A stretch of 51,778 bases of DNA, from positions 1 through 51,778 of the forward strand of contig JBFXAN010000028.1 in NCBI GenBank assembly GCA_050184225.1, in the 5' to 3' direction. Under the pieces are notes generated by a model. It worked only from the letters and a program-made list of their open reading frames with translations. It ran no database searches and was not told where the DNA came from. Shown piece after piece: positions 1 to 8,483 of this stretch. How positions within the stretch are numbered: position 1 is the first letter of the stretch; every line of letters begins with the position of its first letter. The position numbers and the translations under genes were made by a program. The stretch is from JBFXAN01 sp050184225. Lineage in GTDB: Bacteria > Chloroflexota > Dehalococcoidia > CAUJGQ01.

Positions 1-88
1 CGAGCACCTCGTTCGCCATCGGCTGGTCGATCTCCACCTCCTCGATCGTGAGCGGCTGCTGAGGGCCGTGAAAGACGGCGGCTTGCAT
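1..88 (-). CDS. Zinc-dependent alcohol dehydrogenase, N-terminal fragment (runs off window)
   Basis: Only the first 29 codons are inside the window. The translation begins MQAAVFHGPQQPLTIEEVEI, the usual opening of zinc-dependent medium-chain alcohol dehydrogenases, which oxidise alcohols with NAD(P). An AAGGAG ribosome binding site lies just before the ATG at 88, so the start is firm. The catalytic zinc site and Rossmann domain lie outside the window. It is divergent from ftsH across about 170 bases. The family is likely; substrate cannot be judged. Confidence 0.7.
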   Translation of the reverse strand, partial: MQAAVFHGPQQPLTIEEVEIDQPMANEVL

Positions 89-258
89 GGCAGGCTCCTT
101 GTCCCCTTCAGGTGTTATGTCCAACGCCGGCGCAAGGGTACTGCCGGCACAAGAGTGCGTCAAACCTGTGTCGGTGATCAGATTCGCTCCACGCCACGAC
201 GGTGCGCTGTGCAACAATAAAGAAGAGACGATAGCGTCCCATATGGAAGGACCAGACC

Positions 259-2193
259 ATGGCAACACGCCCTCCTCAACCAAATCAGGAGGCGCCGCCT
301 ACTCGTCGCATCCCCTGGTGGCTGCTGGCGATCGTCGCCGCCGGCATCGCCATCGCCGCCTATCAGTGGTTCGGCCGCGGTGATGGCACCGAGAAGACAC
401 CCCTCAGCGAGGTCGCCCAACTGATCAAAGACGACCAGGTGCAGCGCATCGAGGTTTCCGGCGATTCACTGGATATCACTCTCCGCGATGGCACCGAGTT
501 GACGTCGAATCGCGAGCCGGATGCGTCCCTCACCGACAGTCTTGCCAACTTCGGTGTAACCGACGCCCAGCTCGCGAACGTCGAAGTCGTCTCGCGGCCG
601 CCGAGCGGCTTCAACATCACCAGCATCCTCTATCTGCTGCTGCCGCTTGTCTTGATCGGCGTCCTGCTCCTCTCGATGCGGCGCAGCGCCGGCGGCGCCG
701 AGCAGGTCTTCGGCTTCGCCCGGAGCAAGGCGCGCCGGATCACCGAAGACCGACCCGACATCCGCTTCTCTGATATCGCCGGTGCGGACGAGGCGAAGGG
801 CGAGCTCACCGAGATCGTGGACTTCCTCCGCGATCCGGCGCGGTACGCGGCGATCGGCGCCCGCATACCGAAGGGCGTGCTGCTCGTCGGCCCGCCCGGC
901 ACCGGCAAGACGCTGCTCGCGCGGGCGGTTGCAGGCGAGGCAGAGGTGCCGTTCTTTTCCGTCAGCGGCTCGGAGTTTGTCGAGTTGTTCGTCGGCGTCG
1001 GCGCCGCCCGCGTGCGCGACCTGTTCGAGCAGGCGAAGCGCGCCCAACCGGCGATCATGTTCATCGACGAGATCGACGCCGTCGGCCGGCAGCGGGGCGC
1101 CGGCCTCGGCGGTGGTCACGACGAGCGCGAGCAGACGCTCAATCAAATCCTGACGGAGATGGACGGCTTCGAGAAGAACACGGCAGTCGTCGTCATGGCC
1201 GCCACCAACCGGCCGGACGTGCTCGACCCGGCCCTGTTGCGTCCCGGTCGCTTCGACCGCCGCGTCCTCATGGACCTGCCGGACATGGCCGGCCGGGAGG
1301 CGATCCTCAAGATCCACGCGCGGGGAAAGCCGCTCGATCCCAGTGTCAACCTGCTGCGCGTCGCCCAACTGACACCGGGTTTCTCCGGCGCCGATCTGGA
1401 GAACCTGCTCAACGAGGCGGCATTGCTCACCGCACGGGTGCGGAAGAAGTCGATCGGCGAAACCGAGGTCGAGGAAGCGATCGACCGGGTGATCGCCGGT
1501 CCGGAGCGGCGCAGCCGTCGGATCGCCGAGGAGGAGCGGCGCCGCGTTGCCTACCACGAGGCCGGTCACGCGCTCACCGCCCAGGTGATGCCGAACGCCG
1601 ACCCGGTTCACAAGATCTCGATCGTCGCCCGCGGCGGCACCGGCGGACATACGCGGCTCTTACCCGAAGAGGAACGCGGACTCTGGACGCGCGAGCAGCT
1701 CCGCGATTCTCTCGCCTACGCCCTTGGTGGAATGGCCGCCGAGGAGATCATCTTCGGCGAGCCGAGCACCGGCTCCGGCAACGACCTCCAGGTTGCGACC
1801 GAGCGGGCGCGGGAAATGATCCGCAAGTACGGGATGAGTGACCGGCTCGGCCCGATCGGGTACGGCGGCGACGCGGCCTCCGTGTTCCTCGGTCGCGAGC
1901 TGTCACACAGCCGCGAGTACAGCGACGAAACCGCTGCCGCAATCGACGAAGAGGTGCGGCGGATGATGGGCGAAGCGCTGGAACGATCGAAGCAGGCGAT
2001 TCTGGAAAACCGGCCGTACCTGGACAAGCTGGTCAACCGCCTGCTCGAGGTGGAGACGCTCCGCCGAGATGAGGTACAGGAGATTCTCCAAGGCGTGCAT
2101 CGCGAAGGGCGGATGGTGCCGGCTGAGTTAGCGGCGTCCGATGACGGAACAGAACCGGTGCGGGTGCCGGTCGATACGCCGACCGTGCTGTGA
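259..2193 (+). CDS. ftsH: ATP-dependent zinc metalloprotease FtsH
   Basis: Membrane-anchored AAA+ protease that unfolds and degrades membrane and short-lived cytosolic proteins as a hexamer. The 644-residue product has a membrane segment at about 19-38, a short extracytoplasmic region, a second membrane segment at 120-140, and then the AAA domain with Walker A GPPGTGKT at 211-218 and the second region of homology (RPGRFDR). The peptidase zinc site is HEAGH at 433-437 with the third ligand Asp509 in GNDLQ. Length and order are normal for the family. The start is supported by GGAAGGA upstream. The stop is followed after one base by a large GC-rich palindrome that may end transcription. No neighbour is functionally linked. 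Confidence 0.97.
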   Translation: MATRPPQPNQEAPPTRRIPWWLLAIVAAGIAIAAYQWFGRGDGTEKTPLSEVAQLIKDDQVQRIEVSGDSLDITLRDGTELTSNREPDASLTDSLANFGVTDAQLANVEVVSRPPSGFNITSILYLLLPLVLIGVLLLSMRRSAGGAEQVFGFARSKARRITEDRPDIRFSDIAGADEAKGELTEIVDFLRDPARYAAIGARIPKGVLLVGPPGTGKTLLARAVAGEAEVPFFSVSGSEFVELFVGVGAARVRDLFEQAKRAQPAIMFIDEIDAVGRQRGAGLGGGHDEREQTLNQILTEMDGFEKNTAVVVMAATNRPDVLDPALLRPGRFDRRVLMDLPDMAGREAILKIHARGKPLDPSVNLLRVAQLTPGFSGADLENLLNEAALLTARVRKKSIGETEVEEAIDRVIAGPERRSRRIAEEERRRVAYHEAGHALTAQVMPNADPVHKISIVARGGTGGHTRLLPEEERGLWTREQLRDSLAYALGGMAAEEIIFGEPSTGSGNDLQVATERAREMIRKYGMSDRLGPIGYGGDAASVFLGRELSHSREYSDETAAAIDEEVRRMMGEALERSKQAILENRPYLDKLVNRLLEVETLRRDEVQEILQGVHREGRMVPAELAASDDGTEPVRVPVDTPTVL

Positions 2194-2194
2194 G

Positions 2195-2256
2195 GTGACC
2201 CCTCCCCCGGCCCCGCTCCGCGCGTCAGCGGGGGGAGGGGCCGGGGGAGGGGTCAC
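2195..2256. repeat. GC-rich palindromic repeat between ftsH and MFS gene, possible bidirectional terminator
   Basis: A perfect 20-bp inverted repeat (2195-2214 with 2237-2256) encloses a GC-rich loop. It lies between two convergent genes and shares the motif CCCTCCCCC/GGGGGAGGGG with the palindromes at 33770 and 42027. The stop codon of the minus-strand MFS gene lies in the loop, so the element encodes that protein's last residues (DPSPGPSPR). There is no T-run, so intrinsic termination is uncertain. Confidence 0.8.
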
Positions 2257-3499
2257 GTCGAACGGTTTCCGGCGCCAGCACCCCAAACAACCCACCAGCG
2301 ATCACGAAGAGCACTGCCGTTGTGATTAAGGGAACGGTGAATCCGGCGACGCCGGCGAGCCAGCCGAGCAACAGCGGTCCGACGATGTAACCCGCATCAG
2401 AGCAGGTGCGGAAGGCGCCGATCACGCGGCCACGGCGCTCCGGTGGCGCCAGGTCGGCGATGTAGGCGCCGGGCGACGGTCCCGAGATACCAGAAGCCAG
2501 ACCCCAGAGCAGCGCGCTGCCGATGAAGGCGAGATAGCCGCCGCTGGCGGCGAAGGCGACCATACTCAGCCCGGCGATCACCGTGCTCGGCCAGATCACC
2601 GGCTTTCGGCCGAGTCGATCGCTCAAGGTGCCGGCGTGGTAGAGCGTCGCGATGTTGAGCACGTTCACCAGCGTCAGCGCCAGGCCGATCTGTGCCGGCG
2701 AGAGATCGAGCCGATCGCGGGCCATCAACGGGATGATGTTGAACATCGCTCCGGTTCGCCCGAAGAACTGCATGAACGACACGGCGGCAATCAACACGAA
2801 CCCCTTGCTCCAGAGGATCGAGCCAACCGCGCGAGGTGCAGCCGATGCCATCGCGCCGGCGGAGAGTATCGGCGCCGCGGCCGGCCGCGTCTCCCCGAGC
2901 GTGAAGATCGCCGCAAGACAGGTCAACGCGGCGATCACCGCGTACGCAGCAAAGGGCGCCTGCAACCCGAACTGGTCAGCGAGGAACCCACCGGGCAGCG
3001 GCCCCATGCCGATGCCGATCAGGAAGAACCCCTGATAGATGCTGGAGAGCCGCGCCCGATTGGCGGTTGTCGAAAGGTCCGCCACCATGATCTGACCGGC
3101 AAGGAGCACGGTTGCCGCGCCCGCGCCGCCGAGCACACGATAGAGCAGCAACTGGGGCAGGTTCTGGGCGGTCGCCATCAACGCCGCCGAGATGGCGTTG
3201 ACGAGGATCCCGACGATCAAGACCGGGCGCCGCCCCTTCGTCTCGGCCAGCCGTCCGGCAGGCACATTCACCAGGAATCGCGCCATGCCATAGACGCCGA
3301 TCACGACGCCGATCAGCGACGGGCCGAGGCCGAAGCTGTCCGCATACAGCGGCAGGATCGGCGTGATCAACCCAAAGCCAAGCTGATTGATCAGGATCAG
3401 AATGCACAGCGTCAGAAAGACACGCTGCTCGCGCAGCAGTGCGATCGGTGAAATCGAGGACGTGGATTGGGGTTGGGACGAGCGGTCCTGCACAGCCAC
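2225..3499 (-). CDS. MFS transporter (multidrug/tetracycline efflux type)
   Basis: A 424-residue integral membrane protein with about twelve hydrophobic segments. The loop after segment 2 reads RLAETKGRRPVL, the MFS motif A of drug:proton antiporters, and a related GTLSDRLGRKPV lies after the central loop. Such proteins export drugs or metabolites using the proton gradient; substrate unknown. The start used is GTG at 3499, with no strong ribosome binding site, so a start slightly further in is possible. The C-terminus DPSPGPSPR is encoded by the palindromic repeat at 2195-2256, suggesting the original stop was replaced when the repeat inserted. It converges on ftsH. Confidence 0.88.
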   Translation of the reverse strand: MAVQDRSSQPQSTSSISPIALLREQRVFLTLCILILINQLGFGLITPILPLYADSFGLGPSLIGVVIGVYGMARFLVNVPAGRLAETKGRRPVLIVGILVNAISAALMATAQNLPQLLLYRVLGGAGAATVLLAGQIMVADLSTTANRARLSSIYQGFFLIGIGMGPLPGGFLADQFGLQAPFAAYAVIAALTCLAAIFTLGETRPAAAPILSAGAMASAAPRAVGSILWSKGFVLIAAVSFMQFFGRTGAMFNIIPLMARDRLDLSPAQIGLALTLVNVLNIATLYHAGTLSDRLGRKPVIWPSTVIAGLSMVAFAASGGYLAFIGSALLWGLASGISGPSPGAYIADLAPPERRGRVIGAFRTCSDAGYIVGPLLLGWLAGVAGFTVPLITTAVLFVIAGGLFGVLAPETVRRDPSPGPSPR

Positions 3500-3577
3500 G
3501 GGCTGACAGTATCACAGTCGATCCGTGAGGCGGCAGGCCGGAGTTCTCCAGAGCAGCGAGAGCCGCCTGACATACAG

Positions 3578-3606
3578 AGAGACCCCTGAACACGTCAGGG
3601 GTCTCT
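3578..3606. terminator. Hairpin between MFS gene and small minus-strand gene
   Basis: Perfect 12-bp stem AGAGACCCCTGA / TCAGGGGTCTCT with a 5-base loop. It lies just downstream of the small gene ending at 3648 on the minus strand and upstream of the MFS gene. Neither side has a run of T, so it is a terminator-like or RNA-stabilising hairpin rather than a textbook intrinsic terminator. Confidence 0.55.
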
Positions 3607-3647
3607 CGATCCACTGCGACCATTCGATCGCAGGTTGCCTTCATCCG

Positions 3648-3836
3648 CTAGAGGAGTCCCAGCGCGCCCGCCAGTCGCGGGATGAAGCCGCGTCGCGGCT
3701 CGGACTGCACGCGGTTCTGCTTCTCCGCCGCCCGTGCCTCGGCCAGGAGCCGCTGACGGCTTCCCTCGCGAATTCGCTCCTCATGCTCGAGCGAGAACAC
3801 GTCCGACTGCGTCTGAACCAACAGCGTCGTATGCAT
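3648..3836 (-). CDS. Small conserved basic protein (62 aa), function unknown
   Basis: I chose the ATG at 3836 because GGGAG lies seven bases before it; a longer reading to 3923 has no such site. The product begins MHTTLLVQTQSDVFSLEHEER and has a charged, probably helical middle rich in Arg, Glu and Ala, ending in a hydrophobic RLAGALGLL tail. Short helical proteins with a HEERIREA-like segment are, to my recollection, common in Chloroflexota and Actinobacteria genomes without known role. No membrane segment or metal motif is seen. A hairpin follows the stop. Confidence 0.6.
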   Translation of the reverse strand: MHTTLLVQTQSDVFSLEHEERIREGSRQRLLAEARAAEKQNRVQSEPRRGFIPRLAGALGLL

Positions 3837-4094
3837 CTCAAAATCTCCCTTCACACTGCTCACTTCACCAGCATCAGTGTCGAGCAAACCGCGTCCGTCG
3901 CCACCGTCCGTCGGTGCAATCAACCATGGCCGATGGCATGGTCTATCAACCTGGACAAATAGCCGGGCTATGCTGCCAAATGATCAGGGGCCGCCACTGG
4001 TGCGTGAACGGTGCAGAGCAAGTGCGCCGATCGAACCAGAGAGCGGCGGCGACGGATGATAGGATGAGCGCACAATCCCCAACGGGGTGACGAG

Positions 4095-4433
4095 ATGCGA
4101 ACGAAGCGGACCGAATACAAACATGTACTGCTGTGGCCGGACGGCACGCCGACGGTGAGTGGCACGCGGCTGAAAGTGAAGCATGTTGCGGCTGAATACG
4201 ACCACGGGCGGACTCCTGAGGAAATCCAAGAGAGCTACCCTTCACATGCCTTGGCTGAAATCTACAGCGCCCTCGCTTTCTACTTTGACCACAAGGAGGA
4301 AATGGACCGGAATATGGAAGAAGACGCCCGTGAGGAAGAACGACTCTGGGCGGAGATCCAAAACCGACAGGGACCATCACCAACACGCGAGGAACTCGTC
4401 GAAAGGCACCATGCACGTGACCGCGTACGATGA
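4095..4433 (+). CDS. DUF433 domain protein, putative antitoxin
   Basis: 112 residues. The N-terminal two thirds match the DUF433 pattern: a small beta unit containing GTPTVSGTRLKVKHVAAEY, then helices with a GRTPEEIQESYP segment. DUF433 has a winged-helix-like DNA-binding fold and is commonly encoded just before a PIN-like DUF5615 protein. The next gene is such a protein and overlaps by ATGA (4430-4433), so the two are co-translated. The C-terminal 45 residues are highly charged and may form the toxin-binding region. A GGTGACGAG element precedes the ATG. The antitoxin role is inferred from context. Confidence 0.82.
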   Translation: MRTKRTEYKHVLLWPDGTPTVSGTRLKVKHVAAEYDHGRTPEEIQESYPSHALAEIYSALAFYFDHKEEMDRNMEEDAREEERLWAEIQNRQGPSPTREELVERHHARDRVR

Positions 4434-4786
4434 GCCTTGCGCTCTATGCCGACCATAACGTTGACCGCGCGATTGTCGAAGGCTTGCGTGCGCGTGGCAT
4501 CGATGTGCTCATGGCGATCGAAGACGGCTTCGACCAACGTGCTGACGAAGAGATATTCGAACGAGCAACCGCCCTCGCTCGGGTGGTTCTCACAAACGAC
4601 AAAGACTTCCTCGCTATCGCGCATCGGTGGCAGCGAGATGGTCACCGCTTTACCGGACTAATCCGAGCGCGGCAAGACATCGCCACGATCGGCGCAGTAA
4701 TCGAAGACGTCGAGATCATCGCCAAGCTCAAAGAGCCGCACCAGATGGAGAGCCACATCGACTATGTCCCATTCCCATCTGGATGA
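4430..4786 (+). CDS. DUF5615 PIN-like protein, putative toxin
   Basis: 118 residues with the DUF5615 layout: an N-terminal strand with an acidic position (LYADHNVDRAIVEGLRARG), a mid-protein acidic helix (ADEEIFERA) and the motif VVLTNDKDFLAIA. These acidic residues correspond to the metal-binding site of PIN-fold ribonucleases. It overlaps the upstream DUF433 gene by four bases. A second pair in opposite orientation lies at 11593-12176. RNase activity is known for PIN proteins but is only predicted here. Confidence 0.82.
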   Translation: MSLALYADHNVDRAIVEGLRARGIDVLMAIEDGFDQRADEEIFERATALARVVLTNDKDFLAIAHRWQRDGHRFTGLIRARQDIATIGAVIEDVEIIAKLKEPHQMESHIDYVPFPSG

Positions 4787-4810
4787 TTGCGTGTAGATCG
4801 CGATGGCCGA

Positions 4811-5608
4811 TCAGGTTCCCGTGAAGACCGGCTTGCGCTTTTCGCGGAAGGAGGCGGCGGACTCCTTCACGTCGTTGACGGCACGGCGGCCGAAGCCGAG
4901 CGACGTCGATTCGTAGCGCAGCTGCTCTTCGAGCGAGTGATCCATACTCGCCTGGAGCACACGCTTGCTCATCTGCATCGCCATCGGCGGCCAGCCCGCG
5001 ATCGTCTGGGCGATCGCCTTCGCTTCCTCCACCAGCCGCTCCGCCGGAACGACGCGATCGAGCAGACCGATGCGATACGCCTCCTCCGCCTCGACGGCGC
5101 GGCTGGTGTAGACGAGGTCGCAGGCGCGGCTGTAGCCGACGATCCGGGGCAGGAAGTAGCTGAGGCCGGAGTCCGGCGAGAGGCTGCGCTCGATGAAGAC
5201 GACCTTGAACCGCGCCGCCTCCGAGCCAACGCGCATGTCACAGGCGAGCGCCAGCGACATGCCGGCGCCGGCAGCGACGCCGTTGACGGCGGCGATCGTC
5301 GGCTTGTCCAGCCGGTAGACGGCCATCGCCTGGGCGCCGACCCAACCGTACTCATCCAACCGATCGCGCCGGTTCGTCTCGGGCGCGCTTTCCGCCGGCC
5401 GGCCGGTGAGGTCGGCGCCGGAGCAGAAGCCACGACCGGCGCCGGTCCAGACGACCGCGCGCACGCCATCGTCGTCGCGCAGCTCATCGCAGACGCCGAC
5501 CATCTCGTGGTGTAGCGCCCGCGAGATCGCGTTCAGCTTGTCCGGCCGGTTCAGCGTCACCAGCGCGATGTGTCCATCGCGCTCGATCGTCAGGTGCTCG
5601 TAGCTCAT
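4811..5608 (-). CDS. Enoyl-CoA hydratase/isomerase (crotonase family)
   Basis: 265 residues from the ATG at 5608, preceded by GGAGG. The crotonase fold is shown by LVTLNRPDKLNAIS near the N-terminus, the first oxyanion-hole segment GAGRGFCSGADL, the second around AAVNGVAAGAGMSLALACD, and the C-terminal FREKRKPVFTGT typical of PaaG/enoyl-CoA hydratase proteins. These enzymes hydrate or isomerise enoyl-CoA thioesters in fatty or aromatic acid breakdown. The exact reaction cannot be read from the sequence. It stands alone on the minus strand, but other acyl-CoA genes (CoA-transferases at 8.5 kb and 43.3 kb, a crotonase at 42.4 kb) make a catabolic role plausible. Confidence 0.9.
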   Translation of the reverse strand: MSYEHLTIERDGHIALVTLNRPDKLNAISRALHHEMVGVCDELRDDDGVRAVVWTGAGRGFCSGADLTGRPAESAPETNRRDRLDEYGWVGAQAMAVYRLDKPTIAAVNGVAAGAGMSLALACDMRVGSEAARFKVVFIERSLSPDSGLSYFLPRIVGYSRACDLVYTSRAVEAEEAYRIGLLDRVVPAERLVEEAKAIAQTIAGWPPMAMQMSKRVLQASMDHSLEEQLRYESTSLGFGRRAVNDVKESAASFREKRKPVFTGT

Positions 5609-5678
5609 CTCAATCCTCCGCCGTTGCTGAAGGGCATCGTACCGCGAATGCCGCACAAAGCGCCCGTGGAACCCGATG

Positions 5679-6167
5679 CTACTGCCGGCTCTCGCAATCC
5701 GCGCGGCGGTTCTGAAGGCACTGGAGATAGTCCTCGTCCAGGATCACACGGCCATCACGCACCTCGGCGGGGATACGTACCAGCGGCGGACCGGAGGACG
5801 GCACCTCGGTTGCATCATTGGTATAGCCGAGGAAGCGACCGTCGCTCGCCCACCAGGCGCTGCGGCAGGGATCGACGAACGGGAGACTCTCGCCCTGGAA
5901 GGTGCGGTCGGATCGGTCCTGGATGAAGCAGCGCACGTTTTCACCGCCGGTGAGCGGCGACATACCCCAAAAGGCGACGACATCTTCGTCGCCTTGCCGG
6001 AGCAGATAGACCTGGGCGCCGTGATACTCCTTGAGGATCGGCTTATCCGGCGGCAGGGAACCGAAGCTGCCGGCATCCTTCTCCGCTGTGGCGCAGGCGA
6101 CGAGCGCCAGCCCAACCAGCAGCGCGCCGGCGAGCAGCAACAATCGAGGCGTGGGACGGGAGTTCAT
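5679..6167 (-). CDS. Lipoprotein with a Rieske-like domain lacking the iron-sulfur ligands
   Basis: 162 residues from ATG 6167. A hydrophobic signal ends in the lipobox LVAC with Cys25, so it should be lipid-anchored outside the membrane. The remainder resembles the Rieske domain: a strand-rich region with VVAFWGMSPLTGG, a first cysteine at 80, a PCRSAWWASDGRF loop with Cys101, then LVRIPAEVRDGRVIL like the Rieske C-terminal strands. The two histidine ligands expected after each cysteine (C-x-H and C-x-x-H) are Ile82 and Ala104, so no [2Fe-2S] cluster should bind. No ribosome binding site is evident. A secreted protein of another small beta fold is an alternative reading. Confidence 0.6.
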   Translation of the reverse strand: MNSRPTPRLLLLAGALLVGLALVACATAEKDAGSFGSLPPDKPILKEYHGAQVYLLRQGDEDVVAFWGMSPLTGGENVRCFIQDRSDRTFQGESLPFVDPCRSAWWASDGRFLGYTNDATEVPSSGPPLVRIPAEVRDGRVILDEDYLQCLQNRRADCESRQ

Positions 6168-6294
6168 CGGCCGAAATCCACCATGCGCTGAGCAGCAAAC
6201 CTTTGTGCATCTCTTCACATCATAGACCACGGCGACACAAATCTCCGACACCGGACCGGACGTTCCTTCAATACCACAAGGGAGTACGGCTGCG

Positions 6295-7623
6295 ATGACC
6301 AACCGCCGGTACACTGAGGGAATGAGACTGCTGATCGCCGCCGTCCTCGCCGCGATGCTGCTCGTCGGCTGTTCGGACTCGGACCCCGACGACGAGGCGC
6401 GGGATGCCGCGCCGCAACCAACCATCGCAGCCTCCACTCCGTCACGTTCAGACGGACCCTCAGCGGCGGGTGCCGCGACCATGACGGCGACACCCGGCAA
6501 TGTCGGCGTCCAACGTCCGGCGCAGACATACGACCCGAACGCATTCACGCTTGAGCTCGAGCCGGTGCTGTCCGGTTTGCGGTCGCCGGTCTTCGTCACC
6601 GCGCCGCCCGATGACAGCAGCCGTCTGTTCGTCGTCGAGCGGAGCGGCACGATCCGCATCACCGACAACGGCAGCCTGCGGCCGCAGCCCTTTCTCGACA
6701 TCTCGTCGCTGATCACATCGGGAGGCGAGCAGGGGTTGCTCGGCATGGCCTTCCACCCCCGCTACGCCGAGAACGGCCGCTTCTTCGTGATGTACACCGC
6801 CGACAACGGCGACAACACCGTCGCCCGCTACCAGGTTTCGAGCGACCCCAACCGCGCCGACCCGGACAGCGCGACGGTGCTGCTCGCGATCGACGACTTC
6901 GCGTCCAACCACAACGCCGGCATGCTCGCCTTTGGTCCGGACGGCTACCTCTACGTCGGCACCGGCGATGGCGGCGCGGCCGGCGATCCGCGGGGCAACG
7001 GCCAGAACCTGAACGCGCTGCTCGGCAAGATGCTCCGCCTCGACGTGGACGGTGGCGAGCCGTATGCCGTGCCGAGCGACAATCCCTTCGTCGGGCGCGG
7101 CAACGCGCGGCCGGAGATCTGGGCGTATGGCCTCCGCAATCCCTGGCGCTACAGCTTCGACCGGGAGACGGGCGACCTCTGGATCGCGGATGTCGGCCAG
7201 AGCAACCCCGGCTACGAAGAGGTGAACCTGCAACCTGCAACCAGCCGCGGCGGCGAGAACTACGGCTGGGATCGGATGGAGGCCAGCCACTGCTGGGAGC
7301 CGCGCGCGGGCTGCGACCAGACCGGCATCACGCTGCCGATCCACGAATATGAGGACCGTGTCTCGGGCGAGTGCTCGATCACGGGCGGCTACGTCTATCG
7401 CGGCACCGAGGAGCCGGCGCTGACGGGCGCCTATCTCTTCAGCGACTACTGCAGCGGCCGGATCTGGTCGCTGCATCAGGACAGTGGCGGCGCGTGGGTG
7501 CGGACGGAACTCCTAGACACCGACCTGCGCGTCAGCTCCTTCGGCGAGGATGACAGCGGCGAAGTCCACGTGACCGATCTGGACGGCGGTGGCATCTACC
7601 GACTCCGGGCACAGCCTCGGTAG
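6295..7623 (+). CDS. PQQ-dependent sugar dehydrogenase family lipoprotein (soluble glucose/sorbosone dehydrogenase type)
   Basis: 442 residues. The N-terminus has a signal with lipobox LLVGC, then a Pro/Ser/Thr-rich spacer, then the six-bladed propeller of the GSDH family. Recognisable pieces are LFVVERSGTIRI, GGEQGLLGMAFHPRY, NHNAGMLAFGPDGYLYVGTGDGG, YGLRNPWRYSFDRETGDLWIADVGQ and a C-terminal ITGGYVYRG blade. The family oxidises aldose sugars using PQQ outside the cell, though many members have unproven substrates. AAGGGAG lies ten bases before the ATG at 6295. A second ATG at 6322, behind a TACACT box, would also keep the signal peptide, so the start is open between the two. Confidence 0.9.
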   Translation: MTNRRYTEGMRLLIAAVLAAMLLVGCSDSDPDDEARDAAPQPTIAASTPSRSDGPSAAGAATMTATPGNVGVQRPAQTYDPNAFTLELEPVLSGLRSPVFVTAPPDDSSRLFVVERSGTIRITDNGSLRPQPFLDISSLITSGGEQGLLGMAFHPRYAENGRFFVMYTADNGDNTVARYQVSSDPNRADPDSATVLLAIDDFASNHNAGMLAFGPDGYLYVGTGDGGAAGDPRGNGQNLNALLGKMLRLDVDGGEPYAVPSDNPFVGRGNARPEIWAYGLRNPWRYSFDRETGDLWIADVGQSNPGYEEVNLQPATSRGGENYGWDRMEASHCWEPRAGCDQTGITLPIHEYEDRVSGECSITGGYVYRGTEEPALTGAYLFSDYCSGRIWSLHQDSGGAWVRTELLDTDLRVSSFGEDDSGEVHVTDLDGGGIYRLRAQPR

Positions 7624-7700
7624 GCGGGTACCGCGCTTGGTGACAGGCCGGATTCGAAGGCTACAATAGCGCCCAAGCCGCCGAAACCGGGCCGGATCGT

Positions 7701-8102
7701 TTAGATTGCAACGACTTCGGCTGCCGGTATGCTCACCTTGATCGCTTCGACTGAATTGATCGCGTCGTCCTTGCTGGGGTAGCCGGTGCCGGACATTGCG
7801 AAAGTCTGCCCGTTTGGCGCCTTAAACTGCCACCGCCATTGGCCCCTGCTATCCTGGTAGACCTCGAATCTGTTCGCGGTAGTGCTGTGGCGTGTTTCTG
7901 TGCGATAGACCACTGCCAGCTGCTCAGCGCGGAGAGGCAGGATCGCATACGCACGACCCTCCTCGTCGCTGAACTCTACCTCAAGAACTCCGGGCGCGAG
8001 CACGTCAACCACGGTCCCTTCGTCTCCCTCCTTCGGACCGCCGTCAACGTCTTTGGTAATGATCCGAACAACGTCGAACAAGTGAATCACATCCGCCGTC
8101 AT
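7701..8102 (-). CDS. DUF4926 - DUF1508 (YegP-like) fusion protein, putative antitoxin-like partner
   Basis: 133 residues with two parts. Residues about 8-65 have the DUF4926 pattern: LFDVVRIITKDVDG, GDEGTVVDVL and the EVEFSDEEGR strand, an SH3-like small barrel. Residues about 70-128 match DUF1508/YegP: RFEVYQDSRGQWRWQFKAPN followed by GYPSKDDAINSVEAIK. I know of DUF4926 proteins next to DUF6883, as here (6-base gap to the upstream gene), but the added YegP unit is less usual. The ATG at 8102 follows GTGAGG. A toxin-antitoxin relationship is inferred only from pairing and size. Confidence 0.7.
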   Translation of the reverse strand: MTADVIHLFDVVRIITKDVDGGPKEGDEGTVVDVLAPGVLEVEFSDEEGRAYAILPLRAEQLAVVYRTETRHSTTANRFEVYQDSRGQWRWQFKAPNGQTFAMSGTGYPSKDDAINSVEAIKVSIPAAEVVAI

Positions 8103-8108
8103 CGAACC

Positions 8109-8435
8109 TCACAGGACATAGCATGTGACGAGATGAGGACGGCTGTCGATGGGGCGCACCTCCCACACGCTTCGAATCCTCGCTGACGCGGACCGCCCAT
8201 CTACCTTGAAATCTATCACGAATCGCTCCCCGTACTCGGATGTACCGGCGTGGCGTGCATCTTCCTCCTTCGCTGCCTTCAACAAGAGGGCGCGCAGCGT
8301 CTCGGCGTCGCGCATCGAGTATCCCAGGGCGGCTGCGAAGACCCGCGCCTTGTGCTTGCCCTTCGGGTGGCCCGGATTGAGGGAATAGAATAGTAGCTTC
8401 TCACTTCTCAATGGGAACGACAGCGCGTTCACCAT
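8109..8435 (-). CDS. DUF6883 domain protein, putative toxin-like partner
   Basis: 108 residues. The translation shows the DUF6883 pattern: LFYSLNPGHPKGKHKARVFAAALGY, a helix of Leu and Lys, a GERFVIDF strand, and a terminal SVWEV....PHLVTCYVL strand. Proteins of this kind are small, often next to DUF4926, and may have a compact RNase-like alpha/beta fold; no catalytic residue assignment is secure. It is the first gene of a two-gene minus-strand unit. No clear ribosome binding site precedes the ATG. Confidence 0.65.
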   Translation of the reverse strand: MVNALSFPLRSEKLLFYSLNPGHPKGKHKARVFAAALGYSMRDAETLRALLLKAAKEEDARHAGTSEYGERFVIDFKVDGRSASARIRSVWEVRPIDSRPHLVTCYVL

Positions 8436-8483
8436 TGGGAAGCTTCGCGCTCAACCACCTTTGGCTCCGCGCTGGAGCAGAAT

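Noticed and set aside
466..1650. A 394-codon minus-strand open frame over ftsH
   Set aside because: Antisense to ftsH and without family features.
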